From: Tubulanus polymorphus
Lineage: Eukaryota > Nemertea > Palaeonemertea > Tubulaniformes > Tubulanidae
Direction: 5' to 3'
Length of the DNA: 64,000 nucleotides
NCBI RefSeq assembly: GCF_964204645.1
Contig: NC_134026.1
Span: 31,667,150-31,731,149, forward strand
Shown in pieces: positions 39,162 to 50,879 of the stretch (the stretch's first letter is position 1; every line of letters begins with the position of its first letter). A program made the position numbers and the translations under genes. The notes beneath the pieces are model-generated. The model was not told where the DNA came from and did not search any database. It saw only the letters and a list, made by a program, of their open reading frames with translations.

Positions 39162-42100
39162 TTATAATTGAATCAGATTTTCATCATTGATCGGGCTGTG
39201 ATCTGTATTCCTGACCGATCGGCGACGACCTTGACTGACAGCTGCTGTGACCTTGCCGCGACCTGATCGTCTGTGAAGTAAACAATAGAACAGATCAATA
39301 AACAGAACTCACTGGAACGAGTTCTTTAAATAACTCATCTCCGTCTAACTCACCTGGGAGTTCGCGGAGAAAATGATATTAAATCTTGAACGGCCGACAC
39401 TGTAGTAGTCATTCTCGTAGCAGTTACTCCTGGATTAGGAGCTATTCCCGGTAATAAACTAATCCTTCTCTGTAACGATTAAACATCTCTCAACAACCAC
39501 ATCAACAGATAGATTTAAACCTAGATTAATCGTCAACGAACCTCATCATTTCCGGGTGTTATTTCTATTTTCAAGTTATTGAATGTAGAAGGGCTGTTCT
39601 GTAAGTTGTCGCTAGGTGTCAGCACTGGTGGCGGTGTAGAGAGCGTCGATAAAGGAGGTGAGAAAGCTTCGACGAGTGATATATTTTCTGATTGTAAATC
39701 AAACGAAGAATTGCTGAAACGCTGGCCACGAGATGAGCTACGCTGCCGTCCTGTAAATAGACATATCCAATATACCGAACTATAGCAGACGCAATCCTTC
39801 TGAGTGGGAATCATTTTATTAAACAGGAGTCACCCCTCAGAGTAGGAGTCACCCCTCAGAGTAGGAGTCACCCTGAGTCTGTACAGTACTCACTGATGGA
39901 TGCAGTGTTGTTTGGAGTCATTGAATTTTCTGACGATTTTTTCTGTGAATTCAATCTCACACTACGTCGTCTGCCAGTTGACATAGGTGTCCTACAGGTG
40001 GCAGCACTGGGTAGAACGTGTTTTTTCTTCGCCGAATAAGAATGTCGATCGAATTCAGATTTCAAATCTCGTTTATTTTGACTCGGCATTTCTGCATCTT
40101 CTCGTAAAGAATTCTCAAGTTCCATCCGTTCTGTAAATACAAATCAAAAACAGTTGTAACAATAGATCGGAAAATTTAAATATTCGTTCTCTGATTTCTG
40201 CAGTGACGTGACGACTGATTGTCACTACTGGGATTCACTTGTAGTCTCAAGAGAGAATATAGATTGAGATCTGATCTGTCCTCACTTACCAGGGTCGGTA
40301 TCTGTAGGTAGTAAATATTGTAAGAATGGTGAATCTGCAGCTGCCGCAGCTGCCGCTGCTGCTGAACCACTGCTCACAGTTTGTTGTGTGAATTTCACAG
40401 ATTTCGGCGTCTTACTACAAATATAAAACCAAATTTGTCCTTTAATCACAAGTCCACCACCTCGGTCCACCCTACCAAGTCCACCACCTCGGTCCACCCT
40501 ACCAAGTCTACCACCTCGGTCCACCCAACCAAGTCCACCACCTCAGTCCACCCTACCAAGTCTACCACCTCGGTCCACCCAACCAAGTCCACCACCTCGG
40601 TCCACCCAACCAAGTCCACCACCTCGGTCCACCCTACCAAGTCTACCACCTCGGTCCACCCAACCAAGTCCACCACCTCAGTCCACCCTACCAAGTCCAC
40701 CACCTCAGTCCACCCTACCAAGTCCACCACCTCAGTCCACCCTACCAAGTCCACCACCTCGGTCCACCCTACCAAGTCTACCACCTCGGTCCACCCAACC
40801 AAGTCTACCACCTCGGTCCACCCTACCAAGTCTACCACCTCGGTCCACCCTACCAAGTCCACCACCTCGGTCCACCCTACCAAGTCAACCACCTCGGTCC
40901 ACCCAACCAAGTCCACCACCTCGGTCCACCCAACCAAGTCCACCACCTCAGTCCACCCTACCAAGTCTACCACCTCGGTCCACCCAACCAAGTCCACCAC
41001 CTCGGTCCACCCAACCAAGTCCACCACCTCGGTCCACCCTACCAAGTCTACCACCTCGGTCCACCCAACCAAGTCCACCACCTCAGTCCACCCTACCAAG
41101 TCTACCACCTCGGTCCACCCAACCAAGTCCACCACCTCGGTCCACCCAACCAAGTCCACCACCTCGGTCCACCCTACCAAGTCTACCACCTCGGTCCACC
41201 CAACCAAGTCCACCACCTCGGTCCACCCAACCAAGTCCACCACCTCGGTCCACCCTACCAAGTCTACCACCTCGGTCCACCCAACCAAGTCCACCACCTC
41301 AGTCCACCCTACCAAGTCCACCACCTCAGTCCACCCTACCAAGTCCACCACCTCGGTCCACCCTACCAAGTCTACCACCTCGGTCCACCCAACCAAGTCT
41401 ACCACCTCGGTCCACCCTACCAAGTCTACCACCTCGGTCCACCCTACCAAGTCAACCACCTCGGTTCACCCAACCAAGTCCACCACCTCGGTCCACCCTA
41501 CCAAGTCTACCACCTCGGTCCACCCTACCAAGTCCACCACCTCGGTTCACCCAACCAAGTCCACCACCTCGGTCCACCCTACCAAGTCCACCACCTCGGT
41601 TCACCCTACCAAGTCAACCACCTCGGTCCACCCTACCAAGTCTACCACCTCGGTCCACCCTACCAAGTCTACCACCTCGGTCCACCCTACCAAGTCTACC
41701 ACCTCGGTCCACCCTACCAAGTCCACCACCTCGGTCCACCCTACCAAGTCTACCACCTCGGTCCACCCTACCAAGTCTACCACCTCGGTCCACCCTACCA
41801 AGTCTACCACCTCGGTCCACCCTACCAAGTCTACCACCTCGGTCCACCCTACCAAGTCTACCACCTCGGTCTACCCTACCAAGTCTACCACCTCGGTCCA
41901 CCCTACCAAGTCTACCACCTCAGTCCACCCTACCAAGTCCACCACCTCAGTCCACCCTACCAAGTCCACCACCTCGGTCCACCCTACCAAGTCTACCACC
42001 TCGGTCCACCCTACCAAGTCTACCACCTCGGTCCACCCTACCAAGTCTACCACCTCGGTCCACCCTACCAAGTCTACCACCTCGGTCTACCCTACCAAGT

Positions 42101-45100
42101 CTACCACCTCGGTCCACCCTACCAAGTCTACCACCTCAGTCCACCCTACCAAGTCCACCACCTCAGTCCACCCTACCAAGTCTACCACCTCGGTTCACCC
42201 TACCGAGTCAACCACCTCGGTCCACCCTACCGAGTCAACCACCTCGGTCCACCCTACCAAGTCTACCACCTCAGTCCACCCTACCAAGTCCACCACCTCA
42301 GTCCACCCTACCAAGTCCACCACCTCGGTCCACCCTACCAAGTCCACCACCTCGGTCCACCCTACCAAGTCCACCACCTCGGTCCACCCTACCAAGTCCA
42401 CCACCTCGGTCCACCCTACCAAGTCCACCACCTCGGTCCACCCTACCAAGTCTACCACCTCGGTCCACCCTACCAAGTCTACCACCTCAGTCCACCCTAC
42501 CAAGTCCACCACCTCAGTCCACCCTACCAAGTCCACCACCTCGGTCCACCCTACCAAGTCCACCACCTCGGTCCACCCTACCAAGTCCACCACCTCGGTC
42601 CACCCAACCAAGTCTACCACCTCGGTCCACCCTACCAAGTCCACCACCTCGGTCCACCCTACCGAGTCAACCACCTCGGTCCACCCTACCGAGTCAACCA
42701 CCTCGGTCCACCCTACCAAGTCTACCACCTCAGTCCACCCTACCAAGTCCACCACCTCGGTTCACCCTACCAAGTCCACCACCTCGGTCCACCCTACCAA
42801 GTCCACCACCTCGGTTCACCCTACCAAGTCCACCACCTCGGTCCACCCTACCAAGTCTACCACCTCGGTCCACCCTACCAAGTCCACCACCTCGGTTCAC
42901 CCTACCAAGTCCACCACCTCAGTCCACCCTACCAAGTCTACCACCTCGGTCCACCCTACCAAGTCCACCACCTCGGTTCACCCTACCAAGTCAACCACCT
43001 CGGTCCACCCTACCAAGTCTACCACCTCGGTCCACCCTACCAAGTCCACCACCTCGGTTCACCCTACCAAGTCCACCACCTCGGTTCACCCTACCAAGTC
43101 TACCACCTCGGTCCACCCTACCAAGTCTACCACCTCGGTCCACCCTACCAAGTCCACCACCTCGGTTCACCCTACCAAGTCAACCACCTCGGTCCACCCT
43201 ACCAAGTCCACCACCTCGGTTCACCCTACCAAGTCTACCACCTCGGTTCACCCTACCAAGTCCACCACCTCGGTCTACCCTACCAAGTCCACCACCTCGG
43301 TCCACCCTACCAAGTCTACCACCTCGGTCCACCCTACCAAGTCCACCACCTCGGTTCACCCTACCAAGTCTACCACCTCGGTCCACCCTACCAAGTCTAC
43401 CACCTCGGTTCACCCTACCAAGTCCACCACCTCGGTCCACCCTACCAAGTCCACCACCTCGGTTCACCCTACCAAGTCTACCACCTCGGTCCACCCTACC
43501 AAGTCCACCACCTCGGTCCACCCTACCAAGTCAACCACCTCAGTCCACCCTACCAAGTCCACCACCTCAGTCCACCCTACCAAGTCCACCACCTCAGTCC
43601 ACCCAACCAAGTCTACCACCTCAGTCCACCCTACCAAGTCTACCACCTCGGTCCACCCTACCAAGTCCACCACCTCGGTTCACCCTACCAAGTCCACCAC
43701 CTCGGTCCACCCTACCAAGTCTACCACCTCGGTCCACCCTACCAAGTCCACCACCTCGGTTCACCCTACCAAGTCCACCACCTCAGTCCACCCTACCAAG
43801 TCTACCACCTCGGTCCACCCTACCAAGTCCACCACCTCGGTTCACCCTACCAAGTCAACCACCTCGGTCCACCCTACCAAGTCTACCACCTCGGTCCACC
43901 CTACCAAGTCCACCACCTCGGTTCACCCTACCAAGTCCACCACCTCAGTCCACCCTACCAAGTCTACCACCTCGGTCCACCCTACCAAGTCCACCACCTC
44001 GGTTCACCCTACCAAGTCTACCACCTCGGTCCACCCTACCAAGTCCACCACCTCGGTCCACCCTACCAAGTCTACCCTACCAAGTCAACCACCTCGGTCC
44101 ACCCTACCAAGTCCACCACCTCGGTTCACCCTACCAAGTCTACCCTACCAAGTCCACCACCTCGGTCCACCCTACCAAGTCTACCCTACCAAGTCCACCA
44201 CCTCGGTCCACCCTACCAAGTCCACCACCTCGGTCCACCCTACCAAGTCTACCCTACCAAGTCAACCACCTCGGTCCACCCTACCAAGTCCACCACCTCG
44301 GTTCACCCTACCAAGTCTACCCTACCAAGTCCACCACCTCGGTTCACCCTACCAAGTCTACCCTACCAAGTCCACCACCTCGGTTCACCCTACCAAGTCT
44401 ACCCTACCAAGTCCACCACCTCGGTTCACCCTACCAAGTCTACCCTACCAAGTCAACCACCTCGGTCCACCCGAACCAAGTCAAGTCAACCACTGTTCAG
44501 GACCCAGAAACATATTACAATCAATGTTAAGATATTTGATATTTGGCAATTGGTATTTTCAGTGAATTTGAGTAAAGTTAGTAAACTGAACTCGGTTCCA
44601 AACAGTTTTCGGTTCAGATTTAACTAAAATTGATTCATTTCAAATGTTTGAACTCAAATTGAACGGAGAAGAACTGAGGTCAGTTGCTCACAAGTTGAGG
44701 TCAGTAAAGAGTTAACCAGTGGATTGTTGACATAGCGACAATTAAAAGTTCATTGTTACTGTGGTATTTATCCACTGGTTATCTTTAACCAACTTTTTAG
44801 CAACTGGGCTGAGAATTTTACCCTTTGCGAGTTGAACGTTTGGTTTGTGGAGTCGACTCAGAGTCGTCTGATATCGATAAAGCTCTCATCGCTGGAGTCG
44901 TTTTAGTTGAACTATATCTACGTCTGCTCGTCGCCGGAGGAGTTTCATCCTTCTCATCCTCCTCCGTCACTCCAGCTTCTCGTTTCCCTGACGACAACGC
45001 TGATATTACCGATAACGGAGATGGCGCTACTTGTAAACTACGTCTAAGACTACGACGTAAACCGGGAGTAGTAGTAGTTACTCCGGGAGTAATCATGCCG

Positions 45101-45823
45101 ATAGAACGACGAGCGTTACTCTCTAGTACTGTTTTAACTAATCTCTTATCCTCCTTCATTAATCCTGGAGTAACAACGCATTTCACAGCTCCTGAAATAT
45201 CATACATTCAACTTCACTATTCATTATAAATGGGAATTTACTTAGAGAGAGAGGAGAGGGGAGAGAGGAGAGAGAGAGCCTGGTAGATGAGAGAGGAGAG
45301 AGGAAGGAAGAGGAAGGAGAGGAGAGAGGAGAGAGAGCCTGGTAGATGAGAGTGGAGAGAGGAAGGAAGAGGAAGGAGAGGAGAGAGGAGAGGAGAGAGA
45401 GCCTGGTAGATGAGAGAGGAGAGAGGAAGGAAGAGGAAGGAGAGGAGAGAGGAGAGAGAGCCTGGTAGATGAGAGTGGAGAGAGGAAGGAAGAGGAAGGA
45501 GAGGAGAGAGGAGAGGAGAGAGAGCCTGGTAGATGAGAGAGGAGAGAGGAAGGAAGAGGAAGGAGAGGAGGAGAGCGGAGAGAGGAGAGAGAGAGAGCCT
45601 GGTAGATGAGAGTGGAGAGAGGAAGGAAGAGGAAGGAGAGGAGGAGAGCGGAGAGAGAGAGGAGAGAGAGAGGAGAGAGAGAGAGCCTGGTAGATGAGAG
45701 TGGAGAGAGGAAGGAAGAGGAAGGAGAGGAGGAGAGCGGAGAGAGAGAGGAGAGAGAGAGGAGAGAGAGAGAGCCTGGTAGATGAGAGTGGAGAGAGGAA
45801 GGAAGAGGAAGGAGAGGAGAGAG

Positions 45824-45859
<36 letters not shown>

Positions 45860-48800
45860 CCTGGTAGATGAGAGAGGAGAGAGGAAGGAAGAGGAAGGAG
45901 AGGAGGAGAGCGGAGAGAGAGAGGAGAGAGAGAGGAGAGAGAGAGAGCCTGGTAGATGAGAGAGGAGAGAGGAAGGAAGAGGAAGGAGAGGAGGAGAGCG
46001 GAGAGAGGAGAGAGAGAGAGCCTGGTAGATGAGAGTGGAGAGAGGAAGGAAGAGGAAGGAGAGGAGGAGAGCGGAGAGAGAGAGGAGAGAGAGAGGAGAG
46101 AGAGAGAGCCTGGTAGATGAGAGTGGAGAGAGGAAGGAAGAGGAAGGAGAGGAGGAGAGCGGAGAGAGAGAGGAGAGAGAGAGGAGAGAGAGAGAGCCTG
46201 GTAGATGAGAGTGGAGAGAGGAAGGAAGAGGAAGGAGAGGAGAGAGGAGAGAGAGCCTGGTAGATGAGAGTGGAGAGAGGAAGGAAGAGGAAGGAGAGGA
46301 GGAGAGCGGAGAGAGAGAGGAGAGAGAGAGGAGAGAGAGAGAGCCTGGTAGATGAGAGTGGAGAGAGGAAGGAAGAGGAAGGAGAGGAGGAGAGCGGAGA
46401 GAGAGAGGAGAGAGAGAGGAGAGAGAGAGAGCCTGGTAGATGAGAGTGGAGAGAGGAAGGAAGAGGAAGGAGAGGAGGAGAGCGGAGAGAGGAGAGGAGA
46501 GAGAGAGGAGAGAGAGAGAGCCTGGTAGATGAGAGTGGAGAGAGGAAGGAAGAGAAGGAAGGAGCATTTTGATGTATATTAACCTTGTTTAACAGGGCTG
46601 TCTATTTTAAAGAATCCAGCATCAAATGTTTTTAAATTCTCACTAGTCTCAGTTTCTGCTGAAGAGTTTTCTTTCTCTTGTTGTTTTTTCATTTTCGCTC
46701 TGAATTCAGCAAATTTTGATTTGACGTTCGATGATTTTTTCACAATTGGTTTCTTTTTCTTCAAATAATCAAAAAACAATCAATAAATATTAAAATGAAT
46801 TCGATAAATTTGATGAATTATAAAATTAAAACGAACCTTTATAAGTTTATTTTTCTGTTTATTGATCGGTTTTTCTTCGAGCCACGAGTTCGATTTTAAT
46901 TTCTCTAATTCTTTAAATTTTAAATCAACGTCTTCGACTTGAAAATAAATCATATCCCAGAATCCTTGTAAATCGGTTGTCGTGGTGATTTTGTCTCCAT
47001 TGTTATATTCGCAGTTGTCGATTAAGCCGGTGAATTGTTTGAATCTTTGTCTCATCAATAACTGAGCTTGACCAATCACTGATCGGATCTGACCTTTCAC
47101 TGTAACGCAAATAAACAATCGAAATTAAAAAGAAACGAGTCAGAATTTCTGGTGCGATTGATTTCAGTTTTCACGTACCGTCCTCGGTGAAACTATCATC
47201 GCGCGTCGTTTCCATAGTTACCCCCCAACAATCGCACGCCGCGTTTAAACGTTCTGTTTCCGTCACTAACAACTGACGGAAATATTTCACGTCGTGTTCA
47301 TCGGTAGTCATGGTAACGGTGACGGTAGGTTTATCGGTAGTCATGGTAACGACACGTTCCGTCTGTTGCTTATCGTCCGTTCCTTCGTTCAATGCGTTTA
47401 CGACGTCCTAGAAATAAATACCGAAAACATGAAGTAACCGAAGACAGATCAGTCGCTAGGGACCCTGACTACGACTCAACAATTGAAACCAGACAGATCA
47501 ATACAGATCAGTCGCAAGGGACCCTGACTACGACTGGTATCATACCTCATCGAGACCTAACGTAACATTGAGGTCTAATTTAGGTAACTCTTCAGATGCG
47601 ATCTCTTCCCCAGCCGGACCTAGGGTCAGTTCAACTACTTCTTCTAACGTCTGTGGAGGGAGGTTAGGTAGTAATCCACAATCATCTAAATCAGGCATTC
47701 CTAAACCTATAACATACAACATTTACATTTACAACACAAACATCAAATTAATCCTAGTTTAACCCCGGTGTTGTAATACTTACTTAATCCAGGAGTAACT
47801 GGTTTTATTTTCCTCTTTAATTCAACCATAGGACTTTGCGATAAAGATTTTAAAGCCCTGAAAATAAAGAGATAATCGTCATTCACTAAAACGCTCCCGA
47901 TCAAACCTCCTCCGACCTGCTGGAGTAACACTTACTTCTCCTCCGGAGTGAAATGTCCTCCGACCGTTCGTCTTCTACGTTTAGTTAGTTTCGGGAAGGT
48001 TTTCGGAGTTTTAAACTCCACCGCTGATTTTCGCGGACCGGTAACCGTGGCGATAGGTAATTCATCGATATCGGTTTCCATGGCGGTAGCTGTAAGAGCG
48101 TTATTGAAGATACTATCCGTGCTGGTACCACCGGTAGCTGTTGCACATCCACCAGTAACTGGGGTACCACCGGTAGCTGTTGCACGTCCACTGGTAGCTG
48201 GGGTACCACCGGTAGCTGTAGCACGTCCACTGGTAGCTGGGGTACCACCGGTAGCTGTTGCACGTCCACTGGTAGCTACCACGCTCGGTCGATGTAGCTG
48301 TTTTTTAATGCTTGAAACTGGTATAGGTTTAAACACTTCGTCCCGATCAGATTCACATGAAGATAAATCTGATTTCTTAGTAGAAGTTGAAACTCTATTT
48401 ATTTCCGTTAAATTATCGTTAATTGAATCCAATCTGATGGATTTCGATTTTCTGCGAAGTTTCTTCGATGAAATCTCGAGATTAATTTCACCCGTCGATT
48501 CAGCAGACGATGATCCCGATTGTTGTTTCATCGTCGACGGTGATTTATAAAATGAAACGGGAGCGAATTCTTCATCTGAATCGGCCGGTAATTTACATCT
48601 GTAATTATATTCAACAAATAAATGTTTCTGTGAAACTCGTTTTATTCTAAACTTGGACTGATTTTGTGGGTCCAAGTATACCCCTAGATAAACGATGTTT
48701 ACTATAATTGAATAGAAGTTGAGCCTAATCTAACCATGAACTAGCCTGCAGTAATCTTAGACCCCAGTTACAGGGACCGCCCGACTTGTCTCGGAGGTAT

Positions 48801-50342
48801 TTACCTGGGAGTAGCTGGGTAAGACCCAGTTACAGGGACCGCCCGACTTGTCTCAGAGGTATTTACCTGGGAGTTGCTAGGTAAGAGGTATTTACCTGGG
48901 AGTTGCTAGGTAAGATCCTCCTCCTTGGTAAAAATCTTCAGATAAACTATTATTATAATCTGTGTTGTGAATTGTATTGAGTTTGAATAGAGACGTGTCT
49001 GGAGCAGTGAAATGAAAATCTGTCGGAGCAAACGAACAAACTTCTGGTTCTCCACGTTTAGACGTAATCTTAGATAAATTCTCCTGAAAAAAACATGAAA
49101 TCAGTTTAAAACACAACTCACAACTTGGTGGATCGCAACTGGGTGGATCGCAACTGGGTGGATCGCAACTGGGTGGATCACAACTGGGTGGATCACAACT
49201 GGGTGGTTCAAGGGTTTAACTAAACTCCTAAATTCATTTTAATGTTTAAACGACAAAAAATTAGGTGATAGTTTTTTGTATGTTTCTCAAAACAAATTTA
49301 TTTGTAACTCACTTGAATCTGATTAAGTTTAGGTTGAGTTGATTGTTTTGTCGTCCTCGCAGGTACAGCAGCTGCTGCTGCTGCTGCTGCTTTCGGCTTT
49401 TTCTTATCAACTTGTGGTTTTTTTACTGAAATAGTTAATAGTGAAACTGAGACTATGAGATTCATCAATCAATAACCAAATGAATTTGAGTCCAGTGAAA
49501 TACTAACAGTTAACCGACTGTTTAGTAGACTGCCTCGTCAGACGTTTATTTCCACCAGGTGAAGGTCGTTGAACTGGTTTTTTCACTCGTTTTTCAGCTG
49601 GTTTCGCTGCAGGTTTTGATACCGGTAGTTTAGATACCGGAACGGGAGGTTGTTTTGATACCGGTATCGCTTGTTGTTTTGATACGGGTATCGCGCTGTT
49701 GTTCTTCTAAATCGTGAAAACAAAATATTTAAAAATAACCGATAAGTTACCGATATGTGTGTCCCACGGCCACGTGGCGCCCTCTATTACTGACCTGATA
49801 AAGTTTATTATCATTATGTCTGACTCCACCACTGATTTTAAAACTCTTTTTTGATTTTGCTTCCGCTTCTAATTTTTTCTTCAATAATTTTTCCTGCTTC
49901 CATTTTTTAAGTCGTTCCTGTCGTTGTTTTCCAGCTACAAAATAAACGTCAACATCAATTGACAGCACACCTGCCAGTGAACCAAGAACCCGCATGTGTC
50001 CAGCCCCGCCCGGGATCAGCGGGCTGAACCTGCCCAATTCTTTCGAGATTGATTAGAAGAACTACGTCTCAACTCACTTTCTTTCTCTTTTTTCTCGATG
50101 ACTGGTTTGAGGGATCCAGGTTTAAGCGTTGGTTTTGGTTTCTTGTTTATATCTGGTTTAATATTCTCCTCAGCCTCACCCGCCGCAGGCTCCTCATGTT
50201 GCAGATTTCGAAGTCGATCTATTTTTGATTGTCTGCTATCTTTTCTTTCTAATGTTCGTTTGTGAGCTCTAAAAACTCGTTTGTCCTCTACATCACCTCC
50301 TCCTCCGCCTCCTTTGCGTTTATAATCTTTCGCTCGATTCAT
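39162..50342 (-). CDS. DLGAP5: DLGAP5/HURP-type mitotic spindle protein (GKAP domain)
   Basis: Seventeen minus-strand exons join to about 1243 residues (human 846): 50342-50030, 49934-49795, 49706-49508, 49425-49313, 49083-48896, 48646-47936, 47857-47784, 47706-47546, 47407-47179, 47099-46837, 46758-46584, 45191-44822, 40414-40290, 40130-39894, 39750-39542, 39469-39354 and 39270-39162. The N-terminus is basic and coiled-coil (RQERLKKWKQEK). SFAPTDFHFTAP in exon 5 matches the HURP middle region. The GKAP core is clear in exons 9-11: YFRQLLVTETERLNAACDCW, RQRFKQFTGLIDNCEY, TTDLQGFWDMIYFQVEDVD and FDAGFFKIDSPVK. HURP bundles kinetochore microtubules downstream of importin/Aurora A. The acceptor of exon 6 (48646) is chosen by phase and is the least certain junction. 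Introns 11 and 12 contain 1.3-kb and 4-kb arrays. Exon 6 carries an in-frame 39-bp repeat; exons 4 and 13 carry poly-Ala. Confidence 0.92.
40450..44480. repeat. 4-kb 27-bp minisatellite, DLGAP5 intron 12
   Basis: About 150 units of 27 bp (ccaccacctcggtccaccct accaagt) with c/t and a/g variants in patches; the right end (44070-44480) has shortened units. All frames on both strands can be open because 27 is a multiple of three, which creates a 1394-codon frame and several smaller ones. I treat none as coding: the array lies wholly between DLGAP5 exons 12 and 13. Confidence 0.97.
45243..46564. repeat. Composite purine-rich minisatellite, DLGAP5 intron 11
   Basis: About 15 units of roughly 65-100 bp: gagcctggtagatgagag, then gaaggaagaggaaggag, then a variable (gaga)n tail. 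Almost all purine on the plus strand, so the DLGAP5 sense strand is C/T-rich. Confidence 0.95.
48118..48280 (-). repeat. In-frame 39-bp coding repeat in DLGAP5 exon 6
   Basis: Four units encode 13-residue blocks of the type TSGRATATGGTPA. Each carries a ggtaccaccggtagctg core. Reading frame is kept. Confidence 0.92.
48790..48905 (-). repeat. Tandem copies of the DLGAP5 exon 5 donor
   Basis: The sequence CTAGCAACTCCCAG plus donor GTAAATACC occurs at the true junction (last exon base 48896) and again with last bases at 48867 and 48805, the latter in a longer unit. Reading beyond the first donor meets TAA at once, so only the first donor keeps the protein open. Confidence 0.85.
49125..49206. 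repeat. 16-bp array, DLGAP5 intron 4
   Basis: Five to six units of aactgggtggatcgca, immediately upstream (sense) of exon 5. Confidence 0.92.
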
Positions 50343-50879
50343 CCTTACCTTTTATTTAAATGAAATGGTCCGCTAAATAAGGGACCAAAAAAGCGATAGT
50401 CGAAAGTTTGAAAGCAGCGCCTGTAATATAGATGGCGGCACCAGCTGGATGGCTGGTCAAAGAATATCAGTCGTGTTTTATTGAATACCTATTGATTTTT
50501 TATATGTTTTCATAAATGTAGTTTATATCTATCTTTTTTCGTGATTTACTTTAGATCTTATGCTGTTTATTTATGATACGTTCAATAAAGTAAAACTTTG
50601 ATTGAATTCCAGTAGATGGCTCCGAAAAAATCATAACCTTAACCCTAGCTTCGGCCGGAGGCAACCTCATGAAACGGCACCGCCCTAGAAATACCCGAAA
50701 TAACCCTAACCCTAGGGTTAGTTCTGGCCGAATCCGCCAGGTGATGAATTTCAATTCAAATCTTTATTGATCCTTAATGATGTGAATAGTTCATACATAA
50801 TCCGCCAGGCGGTGGTTTTAGAGAAGAGCGGGAATTTCCACGCTCAGTATTGTCTCATGTGGGTGTGACTTAAAACACT
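50343..50879. promoter_or_regulatory. DLGAP5/ADAD-like divergent promoter region
   Basis: 537 bp between divergent start codons. It holds agATGGCGGCacc near 50430 (YY1-like) and telomere-like taaccctaaccctagggtta near 50700-50720. A repeated aatccgccaggtg/cggtg motif occurs at about 50732 and 50800. Confidence 0.65.

Noticed and set aside
40381-44565. 1394-codon open frame of nine-residue repeats (KSTTSVHPT type), and mirror frames on the minus strand
   Set aside because: It is a 27-bp minisatellite lying entirely in a DLGAP5 intron. The period creates open frames on both strands and there is no unique sequence with family similarity.
45242-46567. 441-codon Ser/Leu-rich open frame on the minus strand
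   Set aside because: Purine/pyrimidine composite array in a DLGAP5 intron.
47948-48550. Plus-strand 200-codon Val-rich frame
   Set aside because: Antisense shadow of DLGAP5 exon 6, including its 39-bp repeat.
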